Origin: Chryseobacterium indologenes
GTDB lineage: Bacteria; Bacteroidota; Bacteroidia; Flavobacteriales; Weeksellaceae
NCBI GenBank assembly: GCA_002439165.1
Contig: DJTE01000023.1
Location: 89,002 to 153,001, forward strand
Length of the DNA stretch: 64,000 nucleotides
Direction: 5' to 3'
Position numbers and translations under genes: made by a program
Notes under the pieces: generated by a model
Seen by the model: the letters and a program-made list of their open reading frames with translations, nothing else
Database searches by the model: none
Told to the model about the DNA's origin: nothing
Shown here: positions 51,952 through 60,826 of the stretch, one piece after another
How the letters are laid out: each line of letters begins with the position of its first letter
Position numbering within the stretch: the first letter of the stretch is position 1

Positions 51952-52419
51952 TTAAAAAACAATGTTGAATCCAAAGGAATATCTGAATCCTTTTACAGGA
52001 AAATGTTTATAAGTATTATATTCAAAATTATAGCCCGCTTCTCCGGTAAAGAAATGGCAGAATGTAACCCCGAATTTGGGTGATGCGGCATACGGAGAAA
52101 CGCCTGCTCCTGCGTATAAACTGGTAATAAGATCTTCATCACCGAAAGCTTTGATTTTTCTGAAATAATCGAATTCCGGGATGATCAGCAGTTTTCTTTC
52201 ATCCCACCAGTTGAAATGTCCTCTCAGGCTGTAATAGTTTCTGGTATCTTCAGACGGTAATTTCATTCCTACCGATAAAAAGGTTTTATCTCCTAATGAC
52301 GTTCCTTCTATTCTGGTGCTGAGTATTACGGCTACAATTTTCCAGCCTTTATCATTTCCCAGCTGGGATTTCCCCCAACTGAAAAAAAGTAAAAATGCCC
52401 CCAAGACTATATTTTTCAT
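51952..52419 (-). CDS. Hypothetical secreted beta-barrel-like protein
   Basis: 155 residues from the ATG at 52417-52419, giving the signal peptide MKNIVLGAFLLFFSWGKSQ; a longer reading upstream overlaps the divergent promoter region and lacks a signal. The sequence alternates hydrophobic strands and ends GFRYSFGFNIVF with a terminal Phe, typical of outer-membrane barrels. It lies 11 bp upstream of the desaturase on the same strand. No family recognised. Confidence 0.6.
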   Translation of the reverse strand: MKNIVLGAFLLFFSWGKSQLGNDKGWKIVAVILSTRIEGTSLGDKTFLSVGMKLPSEDTRNYYSLRGHFNWWDERKLLIIPEFDYFRKIKAFGDEDLITSLYAGAGVSPYAASPKFGVTFCHFFTGEAGYNFEYNTYKHFPVKGFRYSFGFNIVF

Positions 52420-52500
52420 CGCTGACTGTTTTAAATGATGTTTCAAAATTATCTGTGAAAAACACCAATCCGAATGCGAAAAAAAATTAAAATAAATACC

Positions 52501-52520
52501 TACATTTGTGAAAATCACAA
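52501..52520 (+). promoter_or_regulatory. Promoter and palindromic operator of the HTH-like regulator
   Basis: The -7 box TACATTTG (52501-52508) overlaps a perfect inverted repeat, TTGTGA-aaa-TCACAA (52506-52520), located at the predicted transcription start and just before the ATG at 52526. A protein bound there would block transcription. The divergent gene starts about 100 bp away. Confidence 0.6.
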
Positions 52521-52525
52521 AAACC

Positions 52526-53458
52526 ATGCATCAGGAACTTTTACTCAGGGAAATACGAAGAAAAATAGGCGAAAAATCATTGAATGACGAAATCGCCAAC
52601 ATCCTCAATATAAGTTATGATGCCGCCCACAGAAGAACTTCACTGAAAGCCAAATTCAGCTTTGAAGAAGCGCTGGAACTGGCGAAATACTATCAGATTT
52701 CTCTGGATCAGTTTATGACATCGGATCATCAGATTCTGGTACAAAAAACCTCAGCGGTAACTGAAACGGGAGATCTGCAGTCTTTTTTTCAGAACAATCT
52801 CAGTGTTTTTGAGAATTTACCGCTTTCTGACGGGATTACAATTTACTATTCGGCAAAGGATATTCCTTTTTTCTACACGCTTTCCGATACCCTGCTTTCC
52901 CGTTTCAAAGTATACGTCTGGATGAATCTGCTGAATGCCAAGGAGGTTTTTGTTCCTTTCCTTCAGTTTTCTCCACCTTATTTCGAAGCAGATACCCAGG
53001 AGTTAAAGAAAAAATATGAAGCACAGAATGTGGTGGAACTGTGGAATGATATGACCGTTTCGAGTATTTTACAGCAGATTTCATTTTATTCCGATACCGG
53101 GCTTTTGCAGAAAAAGGAAGCACAGATCATTCTGGAGGAATTGAAGGAACTGATAGAATATATTGAACAGAAAACGGAAAGCAATCCCAAATTTCATCTG
53201 TACGAAAATGAGCTGATGCACCTTTCCAACGATATCTTCTTCCATCATCCGCAGCAGTCTCTTTTTGCCATTCCTACCAATATGTTTGGATACATCCTGA
53301 TTAAAGATGCCAAAACCTGCAACGAAACCCTGAATTATTTTGAACATCAGATTAAAAATTCAAAATCCCTGAACACCTCGGGAAACCGTGACAGGAAGAT
53401 ATTTTTTAACAGGATGTACGAACAGATCAGCCGCCTTCAGACACAGCTGAGCGAATAA
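52526..53458 (+). CDS. Transcriptional regulator-like protein with N-terminal helix-turn-helix
   Basis: 310 residues from the ATG at 52526. Residues about 15-60 read as a lambda-repressor-type HTH (LNDEIANILNISYDAAHRRT then FSFEEALELAKYYQISLDQF). The remaining 240 residues are helical with unknown fold, similar to BetR/PadR-like uncharacterised Bacteroidota proteins that I cannot name. The palindrome at its promoter supports autoregulation. It is divergent from the secreted barrel-like gene and desaturase, which may be its targets. Confidence 0.75.
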   Translation: MHQELLLREIRRKIGEKSLNDEIANILNISYDAAHRRTSLKAKFSFEEALELAKYYQISLDQFMTSDHQILVQKTSAVTETGDLQSFFQNNLSVFENLPLSDGITIYYSAKDIPFFYTLSDTLLSRFKVYVWMNLLNAKEVFVPFLQFSPPYFEADTQELKKKYEAQNVVELWNDMTVSSILQQISFYSDTGLLQKKEAQIILEELKELIEYIEQKTESNPKFHLYENELMHLSNDIFFHHPQQSLFAIPTNMFGYILIKDAKTCNETLNYFEHQIKNSKSLNTSGNRDRKIFFNRMYEQISRLQTQLSE

Positions 53459-53485
53459 AACCGTATCTTCCTTCAAACTGATCTT

Positions 53486-54550
53486 ATGAAAACCCGAATT
53501 ATCCTTTTATGTTCACTTTTGCTGCTTCAGTCCTGCTATTCACCGAAAACAGATACTGAAGAAGATAAACATCCTGAAATCCCGGAATTTCCAAATTTTT
53601 CAGATCCGTCTGTGTATGCAGAAAAAGTAATGGAACTTCCTCTATCCCAAAGCAGCAATTGTTATTATCAGCAAAAAGGGGATTATTTTTTTGTCTACAA
53701 CTTTCCCGGACTGGATTATGCCTCCAATAATCTCTGCCGGATCTTCATTATCAGAAACGGTAAGCCTGTTATTTCAGAAAAATGGAAAAATATTCCGGGG
53801 ACCAATAACTTTGCATTTATCGGGGATCATGCAGACCTCTATGTGAATAACAGGAAATACCTGGCTCCCGATTATACACGGAAAGAAATTTTTCCTGTTT
53901 ATAACCTTAATGATATTCAGGATAAGTATGATCACCTTTTACATCCGGGAGAAAATGAAAAAGATTCTGCCGTATTACATAAGATTGCTGCGGAACAGAA
54001 ACAGTTTCAGGACAATATTTTAACCCGGATCAGGGAGATCCGCTATATAGATGATGAAGCCAGTCCGGGAATTATGAATTTCCCTTCCTCATCTGCGTCC
54101 TATTTCTGTAATCCTGATTCTGAAAATCCTTTTTATATCATGCCCAGTTTTCTGGAAGAACCGCGGGCTGCATTTGAAATGAGGGATATCGGCTACAAGG
54201 ATTCCCTTTACGGCAAATTACGTCCGAAAATGGTATTGGTTCCGCGGAAAAACAGGCTTACCCGCGAGATCAGCAAACAGCATACAGATTCTACATCTTT
54301 TGAAACAAAAGACAGAATTGTGACCGGAAATGCCTGGTTCAGCCGTGGCAATCATTATGTAGCCAGCTTTGGCTATTATCCCGTTTATATGTATTACTAT
54401 GATGTACAAATCAGGAATAAAACCGTCAAAACAAAGGAAGATAATACCAAAATGGCCATCTTATCCATTGCAAAAGCCAGTACAGGAAAATATTTTTTAG
54501 TGAAAAACCTGAAAGAAGGAAAGTTTCAGATCTATTTTTTGAAAAATTAA
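53486..54550 (+). CDS. Hypothetical lipoprotein, 354 residues
   Basis: A lipoprotein signal peptide ends LLLQSCYS. The body has no family I recognise; it contains QSSNCYYQQKGDYFFVYNFP, a central charged part (AEQKQFQDNILTRIREIRYI) and FSRGNHYVASFGYYPVYMYY. It probably sits in the outer or inner membrane. It is 27 bp downstream of the regulator gene and stops 1 bp short of the convergent rimM gene. Confidence 0.65.
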   Translation: MKTRIILLCSLLLLQSCYSPKTDTEEDKHPEIPEFPNFSDPSVYAEKVMELPLSQSSNCYYQQKGDYFFVYNFPGLDYASNNLCRIFIIRNGKPVISEKWKNIPGTNNFAFIGDHADLYVNNRKYLAPDYTRKEIFPVYNLNDIQDKYDHLLHPGENEKDSAVLHKIAAEQKQFQDNILTRIREIRYIDDEASPGIMNFPSSSASYFCNPDSENPFYIMPSFLEEPRAAFEMRDIGYKDSLYGKLRPKMVLVPRKNRLTREISKQHTDSTSFETKDRIVTGNAWFSRGNHYVASFGYYPVYMYYYDVQIRNKTVKTKEDNTKMAILSIAKASTGKYFLVKNLKEGKFQIYFLKN

Positions 54551-54551
54551 A

Positions 54552-55094
54552 TTATTCGTCCTTTTTGGAAGGAACCAAAAACACATCAATCAGCCCTTCG
54601 GGGAGTTCGGTTTTAATGTATCTTTCTTCACGGTTGACTTCCATGATCCAGTCTTTGATGATCGGGATCACGACTTCTTTTCCGTCTAAATTGGTGATGA
54701 AATAGTTCTGTGCAGTCTGATCATTGACAGATCTTATCACTCCGCAGTTATGGTTATCCTGATCAAGGATATCAAAACCAATGATTTCGTGATAGTAGAA
54801 CTGTTTTCCGGAAAGCTTAGGCAGCGTGGCAAGCGGCAGGTAAACACTTTTACCCAGTACCTGATCTACTATGGCTTCTGTGGAATTTTTAAGGAAAATA
54901 TTAAGAGCATCGTTTTTGCTCCAGGATGATCTTTCAATAAAAAAAGGAACCAATAATCCGTTGATTTCAACGAATATTGATTCCAATTTATTGTAAAGCT
55001 CGGGCTGATCGGTATCCAGTTTAAGAATAACGTTACCCGCAAGTCCGTGTCTGCGTGTGATCTTACCTAATAAATAGCAGTCTTCTTTACGCAT
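54552..55094 (-). CDS. rimM: Ribosome maturation factor RimM
   Basis: 180 residues. The N-terminal domain has LLGKITRRHGLAGNVILKLD and the C-terminal PRC-barrel includes GKQFYYHEIIGFDILDQ and VVIPIIKDWIMEVN. RimM assists 30S head assembly and binds near S19. It is 14 bp downstream of rpsP, its classic operon partner. Confidence 0.92.
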   Translation of the reverse strand: MRKEDCYLLGKITRRHGLAGNVILKLDTDQPELYNKLESIFVEINGLLVPFFIERSSWSKNDALNIFLKNSTEAIVDQVLGKSVYLPLATLPKLSGKQFYYHEIIGFDILDQDNHNCGVIRSVNDQTAQNYFITNLDGKEVVIPIIKDWIMEVNREERYIKTELPEGLIDVFLVPSKKDE

Positions 55095-55108
55095 ACAGCG
55101 GTTGTTTT

Positions 55109-55672
55109 TTAAGCTTCAGTGTTTTCTTCAGTTTCAGCAGCAGGAGCTTCTCCTTCTGCAGCTTCAGCAACTTCTTCAGCAGGTGCGTTAGCAGCTTCTT
55201 CAGCAGCCTTAGCATCAGCTTCAGCCTGTGCAGCCGCAGCAACTCTGGCTTCGTTCACTTTTGCTTCAGCTTCTAAAGCAGCTTTCTTAGCATCAGCTTT
55301 AGCAGTAGCCAAACCTTCTACTTTACCTTGTACTTTTGATTCTTTAGCTTCTAACCAAGCGTTGAATCTCTTTTCAGCTTCAGCTTCGTCAAAAGCACCT
55401 TTAGCTACCCCACCTTGTAAGTGTTTTTTGTAAAGGGCACCTTTGTAAGAAAGGATTGCTCTTGCAGTATCAGTTGGCTGAGCACCGTTGTTTAACCACT
55501 TTACAGCAGAATCAACGTTCAAATCGATAGTTGCAGGGTTAGTAATTGGGTTGTAAGTTCCTAGTTTCTCGATGAATCTACCATCTCTTCTAGCTCTAGA
55601 ATCTGCAACCACGATGTGGAAGAAAGGCTTACCTTTTTTACCGTGTCTTTGTAATCTGATTTTTACTGACAT
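55109..55672 (-). CDS. rpsP: 30S ribosomal protein S16 with long Ala/Glu-rich extension
   Basis: 187 residues. The first 80 are S16 (VKIRLQRHGKKGKPFFHIVV and FIEKLGTYNP). About 100 further residues are a low-complexity Ala/Glu/Lys tail. S16 usually ends near 80-90 residues; extended C-termini occur in Bacteroidota. The tail is acidic overall and probably disordered or a long helix. Full-consensus promoter upstream. Confidence 0.93.
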   Translation of the reverse strand: MSVKIRLQRHGKKGKPFFHIVVADSRARRDGRFIEKLGTYNPITNPATIDLNVDSAVKWLNNGAQPTDTARAILSYKGALYKKHLQGGVAKGAFDEAEAEKRFNAWLEAKESKVQGKVEGLATAKADAKKAALEAEAKVNEARVAAAAQAEADAKAAEEAANAPAEEVAEAAEGEAPAAETEENTEA

Positions 55673-55721
55673 AATGTTGTGAATTTTACGGGAACTCGTC
55701 CCAGTTAAATATTTAAGAGTG

Positions 55722-55751
55722 CAAAGATAAATAAAATTTCTGATGTAACAA
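55722..55751 (-). promoter_or_regulatory. Promoter of rpsP-rimM
   Basis: Minus-strand TTG (55751-55749), a 19-bp spacer and TATCTTTG (55729-55722) match the Flavobacteria housekeeping consensus exactly. Confidence 0.75.
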
Positions 55752-55863
55752 GATAAAATCTTAAATTGTTATAGTATTAAACGGTCAGGCAGTCTGTTCA
55801 TGAAAAATTTCTGTGATTTCCGTTCAAAGCATTTTAAATATTTTAGCAAAAATTTTACATTTA

Positions 55864-57483
55864 ATGAAACATTTATTCCTCCTTATGTTAGTCTTCCTGG
55901 GCTGTAAAAATCTATACAGCCAGTCCAGAGAAGAAAAAATTGATAAACTCATCCGTTCTTATGAACATCTTTCCCGTTTTAGCGGAAGTGTTCTTGTGGC
56001 AGAAAAGGGAAAAATAATTTTTGAGAAAAGCTATGGCATCAAAAATTTCCAGACCGGGGAGAAAAACACCAATCAGAGTATTTACAGGATCTACTCTACG
56101 ACCAAATCATTCACAGCTACTGTTGTTTTATTGCTGGATAAACAGGGAAAATTGTCTTTACAGGATAAATTATCCCAATATTTTCCTAAATTTCCCAAAG
56201 GAGACAGCATTACCATTGAACAGTTGCTGACCCATACCTCCGGTATTCAGAACAATACCAATCCTGCGCAGACCAAAGATGAAGAAACCTTTTTGAACTT
56301 TATTTCAGCTCAGCCTCTGGATTTCTCTCCCGGCAGCAAATGGAGTTACAGCAACTCCAATTACTACTTATTAGGATATATCATCAGCAAAACGGCAGGA
56401 ATGTCTTATCAGCAGGCCATAAAAAAGTATATTCTCGGTCCTTTAAATATGACCAATACAGGTTTTGGGTTTAAAGATTTAAAAGATAAAAACAAAGCAA
56501 CGGGCTATGAGTTTTTATCCGGAAACAATTTCAGGGAAGGGGTAAACTATGATTATGACCACCCTCACGCTGCGGGTGCCATGTATTCTACGGTAGAGGA
56601 TCTTTACCGATATGAAGAAGGACTTAAGAATTTTAAAATCCTGGATAAGGAAACCTTAGAAAAAGCACAGGCATCTTTCCACAATTACGGATATGGATAT
56701 GGCTGGACAGTTGAATCAATACAAGGCAAAACGGTGATCGGACATGGCGGTGCAGGTCCCGGTTTTTTATCCTTCTTTTCAAGAATTCCCCAGGATGACA
56801 TTACGGTGATTGTATTAAGTAATATTTTCGACGGCGGTGTTCCGGAAGTATACAAAGGAATCATGTCTTTACTGTACAACCATCCTTATCATCTGCCTAA
56901 AAATGTAAAGATCAGCCCCGAACAGCAAAACCGGATAAAAGGTTTATACCGGTCTGCGGACAGGAATATCTATATTTCTGCAAAAGACGGATTAGTAAGT
57001 TATTTTGATTCTAAAGACAGTTCCGGAGACACCTTCTTTCCCGAAAATGAAAAAAAGTTTTACGTGATCAATTATGAGAATGATAGAATCTATTTTGAAT
57101 TTGAAGCAGGCAAAAACGGAAAAATCAGTTCTTTAAAAATAACAAAAAACGGAAAGTTGATCCGGGAAGCTAAAAAAATAAACAATTCTTTTCTCTGGGG
57201 AGCAGTAGGAGATTCCACACCAAACGGGTGGAACGGACCGGATGTAAAATTAACACCCAATTCCAAAAATAAAAATATTCTGGAAGCCAGAAGTGTCATG
57301 CTAAAGCCAGGTGAGCTGAAATTCCGGGCCAATAACGAGTGGGCCCTGGAGCTGGGTATCAATGATACCAACCATCTGGTAAAATATGGAAATAATATTA
57401 AAATAACGGAAGCAGGAACTTATGACATTATTTTGGACATGACCAATGAAATTAATCCGGTTTATCAGGTGATTAAAAAGTAA
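55864..57483 (+). CDS. Secreted serine hydrolase of the beta-lactamase fold
   Basis: 539 residues from the ATG at 55864. Signal peptide (MKHLFLLMLVFLGCKNLYSQ), then a class C beta-lactamase/DD-peptidase-like domain. Catalytic SxxK is STTK (YSTTKSFTATV), YxN is in WSYSNSNYYLLGY and the third element HGGAGPGF replaces KTG. The C-terminal 160 residues are an extra beta-rich domain. It may be a D-aminopeptidase-, esterase- or penicillin-binding-like enzyme; true beta-lactamase activity cannot be claimed. Confidence 0.82.
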   Translation: MKHLFLLMLVFLGCKNLYSQSREEKIDKLIRSYEHLSRFSGSVLVAEKGKIIFEKSYGIKNFQTGEKNTNQSIYRIYSTTKSFTATVVLLLDKQGKLSLQDKLSQYFPKFPKGDSITIEQLLTHTSGIQNNTNPAQTKDEETFLNFISAQPLDFSPGSKWSYSNSNYYLLGYIISKTAGMSYQQAIKKYILGPLNMTNTGFGFKDLKDKNKATGYEFLSGNNFREGVNYDYDHPHAAGAMYSTVEDLYRYEEGLKNFKILDKETLEKAQASFHNYGYGYGWTVESIQGKTVIGHGGAGPGFLSFFSRIPQDDITVIVLSNIFDGGVPEVYKGIMSLLYNHPYHLPKNVKISPEQQNRIKGLYRSADRNIYISAKDGLVSYFDSKDSSGDTFFPENEKKFYVINYENDRIYFEFEAGKNGKISSLKITKNGKLIREAKKINNSFLWGAVGDSTPNGWNGPDVKLTPNSKNKNILEARSVMLKPGELKFRANNEWALELGINDTNHLVKYGNNIKITEAGTYDIILDMTNEINPVYQVIKK

Positions 57484-57558
57484 TGATAATTTCACAGGAA
57501 CAATTCTCCGTCCGGCATTGATACAGGTTTGAAACCGCAAAATGGACGAAAACTTATG

Positions 57559-57598
57559 AAAGGAAACCCAACTATACATGTTGGTTTCCTTTTACTTT
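57559..57598 (+). terminator. Terminator after the serine hydrolase gene
   Basis: AAAGGAAACCCAAC (57559-57572) and GTTGGTTTCCTTT (57580-57593) pair with one bulged base, followed by T-rich sequence. A further 150 bases to 57745 hold nothing recognisable. Confidence 0.75.
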
Positions 57599-57745
57599 TT
57601 TATGATATTAAAAGCCCGGGGCTAATTTTATCACAGATTCTAAAACTTATAATGAGGTTCAATATCTATAACCAAAAGTAAATTCCGGCCTGCTTCACCG
57701 GCTACCCCTCCCTTTTATTTCAAAATTTCTTAACCCGGTTCCGGA

Positions 57746-58258
57746 TTAATTAAGCTTTCCCATATAGAAAAGTCCCAGACATTTCTGGTTTTCCTCAATC
57801 GTCAGGGATTCTTTCAGATAGTCTACGATTTTCGGTGAACTCCAGTAGCAGCCTATTTCATTAGCTGTACAGCTCAGATACATATTCTGTACGGCCATTG
57901 AGACAGCTGCAATTTCTTCCCATTCAGGAACCATTCCGCTGAAATTAACGACAATGGATACTACGGTGTCTGCTTTATTGATCTTAAAACCTATATCGTT
58001 GTATTTCTTTTCCAGGAAAAGCTGTTCAGGCTGGGTGGCTTTATAAATGGCCTGCATTTCAGAAGCCAGTTTTGCTTTTTCCTCACCTCTGAAAACTTTG
58101 AACCTCCACGGTTTTGTCCGTTTATGATTGGGAGCAAATGTTGCTGAGCTGAGAATCTCATCAATCAGTTCCCTGGAAATTTCCGTATCGGTATAGTCTT
58201 TCGGGAATATGCTTTTTCTCTGCTCTATGATCTCTTTTAAAAATTCTGCTTTATTCAT
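57746..58258 (-). CDS. Nitroreductase family protein
   Basis: 170 residues, FMN-dependent fold. Motifs: the N-terminal RKSIFPKDYTDTEISRELI and ATFAPNHKRTKPWRF with the FMN-contacting Arg/Asn residues, followed by AAVSMAVQNMYLSCTANEIG and YWSSPKIVDYLKESL. NAD(P)H oxidoreductase of unknown substrate. A -7 box TAAATTTG lies at 58271-58264, only a few bases before the start codon, so the transcript may be leaderless. Confidence 0.85.
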   Translation of the reverse strand: MNKAEFLKEIIEQRKSIFPKDYTDTEISRELIDEILSSATFAPNHKRTKPWRFKVFRGEEKAKLASEMQAIYKATQPEQLFLEKKYNDIGFKINKADTVVSIVVNFSGMVPEWEEIAAVSMAVQNMYLSCTANEIGCYWSSPKIVDYLKESLTIEENQKCLGLFYMGKLN

Positions 58259-58300
58259 AGATACAAATTTACAACATGAAACCCAACGCCCCGCATTTAT

Positions 58301-58942
58301 TTATATCTGATTTTTCAAAAGAAGGTCCGGATTTTTATATGCTTTATACCCGGTTGTTACAAAGGTCCCGGCTATCAGAATCCCCAACGCTGCTGAGATG
58401 CATTTTATATAGATATTTTCACCGGCAGGCCCCAACAGGTAAAGAATGACAAAACTGAAAATATAAATCATTCCTGCAGCGGCCCATCTCCTGTCCGGAT
58501 CCGGAAAAGCTTTTACAGAAGTTGACCGGTTGTAACTGAACAGAGGCATCAGCTTATGTTTGTCCCATACAATCAGTACCAGTACGGCAATCATCATCAG
58601 AGAAGTAATCATCCAGGTTCCGGTAAATGCAAGGCTGATGGTAATGATCCATACATTGCTCAGAATAGCCAGGAACATAAGAGCCCCGGGCAGAGCGAAG
58701 CGTTGTGTCATGAGTAACACTCCTGCCACTACCTGTGCGAGTCCTAAAAAATTCCAGTAAAAACCGGACTGATATAATGCTTCGAAAAAATATCCGATGG
58801 GATGGTCCGTAGAAATACGGGTAAACCTCTCTCCCATCAGTTTTACCAGCCCTGAAGGCAGAAAGGCAAATCCTATGAGGTATCTTAAATGTATGATTAT
58901 CCACTGATTGAATCGGTTGGTTCTGAGTGTTTCAAATTTCAT
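58301..58942 (-). CDS. DoxX-like membrane protein
   Basis: 213 residues from the ATG at 58940-58942 (a start six codons upstream is also possible). About five to six membrane helices. The DoxX-like N-terminal part contains YLIGFAFLPSGLVKLMGERF and GYFFEALYQSGFYWNFLGLA. Members of this group are small membrane proteins linked to oxidative stress or redox partners in other bacteria; here the role is unknown. -7 box TAAATTTG at 58996-58989. Confidence 0.65.
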   Translation of the reverse strand: MKFETLRTNRFNQWIIIHLRYLIGFAFLPSGLVKLMGERFTRISTDHPIGYFFEALYQSGFYWNFLGLAQVVAGVLLMTQRFALPGALMFLAILSNVWIITISLAFTGTWMITSLMMIAVLVLIVWDKHKLMPLFSYNRSTSVKAFPDPDRRWAAAGMIYIFSFVILYLLGPAGENIYIKCISAALGILIAGTFVTTGYKAYKNPDLLLKNQI

Positions 58943-59052
58943 AGCTCTAGTGTTTTGCAATGCAAGGTACTAAAATATTCTAAACACACAAATTTACGAT
59001 CACTTTATATAAGCACTTTATATTTATTATTTTGATTTCGGCATATTTAAAC

Positions 59053-59502
59053 TTAAAGCACCTCAATAATTTCCTGATGGATATTATTCAGAGTAAATGC
59101 ATCACCGGATTTCATTCCCATCATCTTTCTGGCCATAGGACTTTCCGGGGAAATGGCATAAAAACGGTCGCCCTCAAAAAAGAACTCTCCTAAAGAAACC
59201 GAAATATAGAAACGGGCTTTATTGGTAATCACAAGGGAGCCAAGCTGCACTTTTTCCGTCGCGTTGTTCAGTACTTTCGCCATATTTTTTCTCAGGTCAT
59301 TCAATGCCCCCATCTGGCGCTGCATCTGATAAATTTCTTCCTGCATTTCTTCCCGGATACTGTCATATTTAGGCGTTTTTTTTATATCACGGCTTGCTTC
59401 CAGTGTAAATTCGATGAAGTTTTTAAGCTTTTCAATTTTCTCTGTAATTACCGCTTTAACGTGGTTTCTGATATCACTTTTTTCAAATACGGTCTTCTCC
59501 AT
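59053..59502 (-). CDS. GreA/GreB-family transcription elongation factor-like protein
   Basis: 149 residues. N-terminal coiled coil (about 10-75) followed by a FKBP-like C-terminal domain with VQLGSLVITNKARFYISVSL and SPMARKMMGMKSGDAFTLN. The arrangement matches Gre factors, which rescue backtracked RNA polymerase. The N-terminal tip acids that GreA needs for cleavage are not obvious, so a Gre-like factor with a modified role is possible. Confidence 0.8.
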   Translation of the reverse strand: MEKTVFEKSDIRNHVKAVITEKIEKLKNFIEFTLEASRDIKKTPKYDSIREEMQEEIYQMQRQMGALNDLRKNMAKVLNNATEKVQLGSLVITNKARFYISVSLGEFFFEGDRFYAISPESPMARKMMGMKSGDAFTLNNIHQEIIEVL

Positions 59503-59661
59503 ACATCTATTCTTTACATAAAGATATATTTTTTTACTGAAAGAATTAAGCCATTCTGATCTTAACGACTGATTATTTTAACAGGATAGGCTCTTTTCTT
59601 CCGGGAAAACTCAGATTTCGCCCGTATTATCGCATAAATTTCATATATTGGCCTAAAAAAT

Positions 59662-60033
59662 ATGAAGATAGGTTTAGTGATCTGGGCTTTTATTCTTATA
59701 CTTCCGTTAAGCTCATGTACTTCTGATGAAGAATCCCAAAGACAGGTAAATTCGGCATTCAAAGGTGAATATTCCGGAACTTTCAGCGGAGATGAAAACG
59801 GAGGCATTTCTTTCACGGTATCCAAAGAAGGAACCATGAATGGCGAACTGGAATTTTCATCCGGCAGCACGAAAGAACCCATATCCGGCTATGTGAATTC
59901 CAGCGGAAAATTTGACATGAATACGAAGAATGATTTTCAGTTGTCCGGTTATCTGCAACAGACCCATACTACCGGAATATGGAAAAGAGGCCCGTTATCC
60001 GGAACGTTCGGTTTTAATAAAAAACAGCAATAA
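59662..60033 (+). CDS. Small hypothetical lipoprotein
   Basis: 123 residues. Lipoprotein signal MKIGLVIWAFILILPLSSC, then a beta-rich domain with repeated GxYSGTFSG and GYVNSSGKFD-type elements. No family recognised. It converges on the SRPBCC gene across a shared terminator. Confidence 0.65.
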   Translation: MKIGLVIWAFILILPLSSCTSDEESQRQVNSAFKGEYSGTFSGDENGGISFTVSKEGTMNGELEFSSGSTKEPISGYVNSSGKFDMNTKNDFQLSGYLQQTHTTGIWKRGPLSGTFGFNKKQQ

Positions 60034-60054
60034 ATACTTTTATTCTGTATACGT

Positions 60055-60090
60055 TACAATAAAAAAGAGACTGTAAAAGTCTCTTTTTAT
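60055..60090. terminator. Bidirectional terminator between the lipoprotein and SRPBCC genes
   Basis: AAAAGAGACT and AAGTCTCTTTTT form a hairpin with a short loop. Confidence 0.8.
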
Positions 60091-60092
60091 GA

Positions 60093-60617
60093 TTACTGTT
60101 CAGACAGTTTCTTCAGGTCTCCAAGCCCCTGGTTAAACATTTTCTCCATATTCATATCAAACATCGGTTTCATCACCTTCATCATGGCATTCAGTTCATT
60201 GTCCATCGTCCAGGTCACTTTGGTTCCGTTTCCTTCAGGAGTTAAAATAAAAGCAGCTTTGGCATCTCCTTCAAAAGGCCGGATAAAATGTAATTTTGTG
60301 ACTAATTTCTGATCCTGTACTGTTTCGGTAACAGACTGCTCTCCTTCACTTCCGTCTCCCTTCCAGTGATAGGAATCCCCCGTTTTGTCGCCTTCACCGG
60401 AATAGGTGATCTTAATGTTTTTAACTTCTTTGGAAAAAGGATCCCAGGTATTGTAGCCTTTCAGCGAACCTACATGCTGCCATACTTTCTCTTTCGGAGC
60501 ATTAATGACCACAGATTTTTCAAAATGATAATCTTTACTGAAGGCCAGCATTGCAATCACGGCATATACAATAAATAACAGGATAAGCATGCCAAGAATT
60601 TTTAAGATTGTTTTCAT
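60093..60617 (-). CDS. SRPBCC (START-like) domain protein
   Basis: 174 residues. An N-terminal membrane segment (LKILGMLILLFIVYAVIAML) precedes the START-like fold with FEKSVVINAPKEKVWQHVGS and DKTGDSYHWKGDGSEGEQSV. Such proteins bind hydrophobic ligands in a central cavity. No operon partner suggests a ligand. Confidence 0.8.
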   Translation of the reverse strand: MKTILKILGMLILLFIVYAVIAMLAFSKDYHFEKSVVINAPKEKVWQHVGSLKGYNTWDPFSKEVKNIKITYSGEGDKTGDSYHWKGDGSEGEQSVTETVQDQKLVTKLHFIRPFEGDAKAAFILTPEGNGTKVTWTMDNELNAMMKVMKPMFDMNMEKMFNQGLGDLKKLSEQ

Positions 60618-60826
60618 AGCTGATGATATTTAAGTTTGTTTGTATCTGATAAGGATCAGTCCTGTCATCAAAATTAACTATTCTGTTTCTCCGGCAGCTT
60701 TCCATATGACAAGATTATTAAAGTTAAAGCATTTTTGTCATATCCGGATATCCGGGCATTATTTTTGTGCGTTTCAGCTGTGATTCACAGATGAATCCTT
60801 ATTTTTACTTTAAATAAAATTGCAAA

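Noticed and set aside
55119..55433. Ala/Ser-rich plus-strand frame opposite the S16 tail
   Set aside because: It only reflects the low-complexity codon pattern of the rpsP extension.
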